Below the pieces are notes generated by a model. That model did no database searches. It was not told the DNA's origin and saw only the letters and a list, made by a program, of their open reading frames with translations. The translations under genes were made by a program, and so were the position numbers. From CAZYMF01 sp964648215 (GTDB lineage: Bacteria > Desulfobacterota > Binatia > HRBIN30 > JACQVA1), in NCBI GenBank assembly GCA_964648215.1, contig CAZYMF010000051.1, positions 1 to 26,262 of the forward strand: a stretch of 26,262 nt of DNA, read 5' to 3'. Shown here piece by piece: positions 24,744-26,262 of the stretch (its first letter is position 1; each line of letters opens with the position of its first letter).

Positions 24744-26071
24744 GAGCGAGCGGCACACGGGCGGTGCGGCGCCCTCTGGCCGGTGTCGCTGTGGCGTTGG
24801 CGCTGCTGTTCCATGGCCCGGTCGCCGGTGCGGCCGAGCGCCACGTGAACCTGATCGAGGTGGACGCCGGGATCAATCCGGCCACCGCCGACTTCATTCA
24901 CGAGTCGATCGACGAGGCACAGCGCGACGGGGCGCAGGCGCTGATCCTCCAGCTCGACACCCCGGGGGGGTTGCTCGACTCCACCAAGTCGATCGTCAAG
25001 GACCTCCTCGGCTCTCCGGTCCCGGTGATCGTCTACATCGCGCCGAGCGGGGCCGGGGCCGCCTCGGCCGGGGTCTTCGTGACCCTGGCGGCGAGCCTGG
25101 CGGTGATGGCGCCGGGGACCAACATCGGTGCGGCGCATCCGGTGGGGGCTCAGGGAGAGAACATCGGCGGCGACATGCGCGAGAAGGTCGAGAACTTCGC
25201 CGCCTCGCTGATCAAGACCATCGCCCAGCGGCGTGGCCGCAACGTCGACTGGGCCGTCAAGGCGGTGCGTGAGAGCGTGTCCATCACCGACCAGGAAGCG
25301 CTCAAGCTCGGCGTCGTCGACCTCGTCGCCGCGAACGTCGACGACCTCTTGCGGCAGGCGAACGGCCGCGAGGTGCCGGTGGGGAACGACGCCAAGGTGA
25401 AGCTCGAGCTGGACGGCGCCACCGTGGTGTACAAGCAGATGCGGTTGAAGCAGAAGCTGCTCAACATCATCGCCAACCCCAACATTGCGTACCTGCTGAT
25501 GATGGCCGGGCTGCTCGGCCTCTACGTCGAGTTCACCCATCCGGGAGTCTTCTTCCCGGGCGTCGCCGGCGCCATCTGCCTGCTGCTGGCGATGACGGCG
25601 CTGCAGGTGCTGCCCATCAACTACAGCGGCCTGGCGCTGATCTTTCTCGGCGTGGCGATGCTGGTGGCCGAGCTCTTTCTCCCCAGCTTCGGCGTTGTCG
25701 GCATCGGTGGTATCGTCGCCTTCGTGATCGGCTCGCTACTGCTCTTCGACACCCCGGACTCGACCCTCGCGGTCGACCCCGGCATCATCTTCGCCGCCGC
25801 CGCCACGCTCGGCGGCTTCACCTTGCTGGCCGGGTACCTGGTCGTCCGAGCCCATTGGCGCAAGCCCTCGCTGGGGCGGGAGGGTCTGATGGGGGAGGTC
25901 GGGGAGGTGCGGCAGCGCGTGGCGCCGACCGGCAAGATCTTCATTCACGGGGAGTACTGGAACGCGATGGCGGAGGAGCCGCTCGAGGTCGGAGAGCGGG
26001 CGCAGGTGGTGGCGGTCGAGGGTCTGATGTTGCGCGTGCGTCGCGCCGGCGACCGCGGTGCCGCGGCATAG
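24740..26071 (+). CDS. NfeD-like membrane serine protease (ClpP-class N domain)
   Basis: The 443-residue protein has an N-terminal signal/anchor helix (residues 14-32) and a ClpP/SppA-like protease domain. The latter includes LQLDTPGGLLDSTKSIV, and Ser109 in GAASAGVFVTLA as the likely nucleophile. Lys149 (MREKVENFAAS), 40 residues on, fits the Ser-Lys dyad spacing (Ser97/Lys138) of the Pyrococcus 1510 protease. Four or five membrane helices follow (about 240-360), then a soluble OB-fold NfeD domain (about 385-440). Long-form NfeD proteins are known to cleave the hydrophobic C terminus of stomatin/slipin, and a slipin gene follows 18 bp downstream. The start overlaps the UDG stop. Confidence 0.94.
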   Translation: MRASGTRAVRRPLAGVAVALALLFHGPVAGAAERHVNLIEVDAGINPATADFIHESIDEAQRDGAQALILQLDTPGGLLDSTKSIVKDLLGSPVPVIVYIAPSGAGAASAGVFVTLAASLAVMAPGTNIGAAHPVGAQGENIGGDMREKVENFAASLIKTIAQRRGRNVDWAVKAVRESVSITDQEALKLGVVDLVAANVDDLLRQANGREVPVGNDAKVKLELDGATVVYKQMRLKQKLLNIIANPNIAYLLMMAGLLGLYVEFTHPGVFFPGVAGAICLLLAMTALQVLPINYSGLALIFLGVAMLVAELFLPSFGVVGIGGIVAFVIGSLLLFDTPDSTLAVDPGIIFAAAATLGGFTLLAGYLVVRAHWRKPSLGREGLMGEVGEVRQRVAPTGKIFIHGEYWNAMAEEPLEVGERAQVVAVEGLMLRVRRAGDRGAAA

Positions 26072-26089
26072 GCAGAAAAGGAGGGCAGG

Positions 26090-26262
26090 ATGATCGGTCC
26101 GTTCGCGACCGTTTTGCTGGTGGTGGCGGTCTTCGTCTTGAGCGGGATCAAGATCCTCAAGGAGTTCGAGCGTGGCGTGGTCTTCCGCCTCGGCCGCCTG
26201 GTGGACCACCGCGGGCCCGGCGTGATCTACGTCCTGCCGGTGATCGAGCGCATGCAACGCGT
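26090..26262 (+). CDS. Slipin/stomatin (SPFH domain) protein, N-terminal fragment at window edge
   Basis: The first 57 codons are present and the gene runs off the right end. A membrane helix (about residues 5-20) is followed by ILKEFERGVVFRLGRLVD, RGPGVIYVLPVIERM, the start of the SPFH domain typical of slipins. AAGGAGG lies 5 nt before the ATG. It is expected to form membrane microdomain scaffolds and to be a substrate or partner of the NfeD protease encoded just upstream. Confidence 0.9.
   Translation, partial: MIGPFATVLLVVAVFVLSGIKILKEFERGVVFRLGRLVDHRGPGVIYVLPVIERMQR

Overview
The window looks like a chromosomal segment of a high-GC Gram-negative bacterium. It carries an outer-membrane efflux channel with periplasmic adaptors, a TatB/TatC pair, a TolC-type signal peptide, a lipid-modifying gene block and a Lon protease. 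GC content is high throughout, and GTG and TTG starts are frequent. The mix of gene families (DUF2203, DUF971-Mrp-ferredoxin, family 4 uracil-DNA glycosylase, NfeD-slipin, zinc-dependent phospholipase C-like) suggests a deltaproteobacterial or related uncultured lineage. That is an inference from gene content; no rRNA or tRNA is present to confirm it. I see no phage, insertion sequence, CRISPR array or defence island.

Layout. (1) 226-6173, minus strand: a five-gene drug-efflux operon reading TetR repressor, TolC-like channel, EmrA-like adaptor, EmrB-like 14-helix MFS pump and a second, MacA-like adaptor. A 16-bp palindromic operator lies just upstream of the repressor. (2) 6250-7433, minus: tatB-tatC with a recognisable promoter. 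(3) 7549-8574, plus: a histone-deacetylase-fold deacetylase. (4) 8575-9195: a non-coding convergent spacer with heptamer repeats and a 15-bp perfect hairpin. (5) 9196-14751, minus: lon, galT, glgA and a histidine phosphatase, probably one transcription unit linking proteolysis to sugar/glycogen metabolism. (6) 14957-16618, plus: DUF2203, a DUF4149 membrane protein and a HAD hydrolase. (7) 16748-17737, minus: a long-chain polyprenyl diphosphate synthase with a strong sigma70-like promoter. (8) 17928-23009, plus: DUF971, an Mrp/Nbp35 Fe-S carrier, a 2[4Fe-4S] ferredoxin, a CDP-alcohol phosphatidyltransferase, a 59-residue membrane microprotein, a flippase-like membrane protein and coaBC, many with overlapping stop/start codons. 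(9) 23006-23938, minus: a secreted zinc-dependent phospholipase C-like protein. (10) 23955 to the right edge, plus: family 4 uracil-DNA glycosylase, NfeD-like protease and a truncated slipin.

How the genes relate. The DUF971-Mrp-ferredoxin trio resembles a split version of plant HCF101 (DUF59-Mrp-DUF971) next to a client-type Fe-S protein. The NfeD and slipin genes form the classical membrane protease/stomatin pair. The efflux operon is self-contained except that its last gene is a second adaptor whose pump, if any, would lie left of the window.

The least ordinary signal is in the spacers. Three gene-end spacers (107-211, 8593-8669 with a partial copy at 9134-9171, and 16664-16691) contain different sequences that share a strict 7-bp period. 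Two of them are arranged as inverted halves in one register. Two related copies differ by exactly one 7-bp unit. This looks like a family of heptamer-phased spacer elements.
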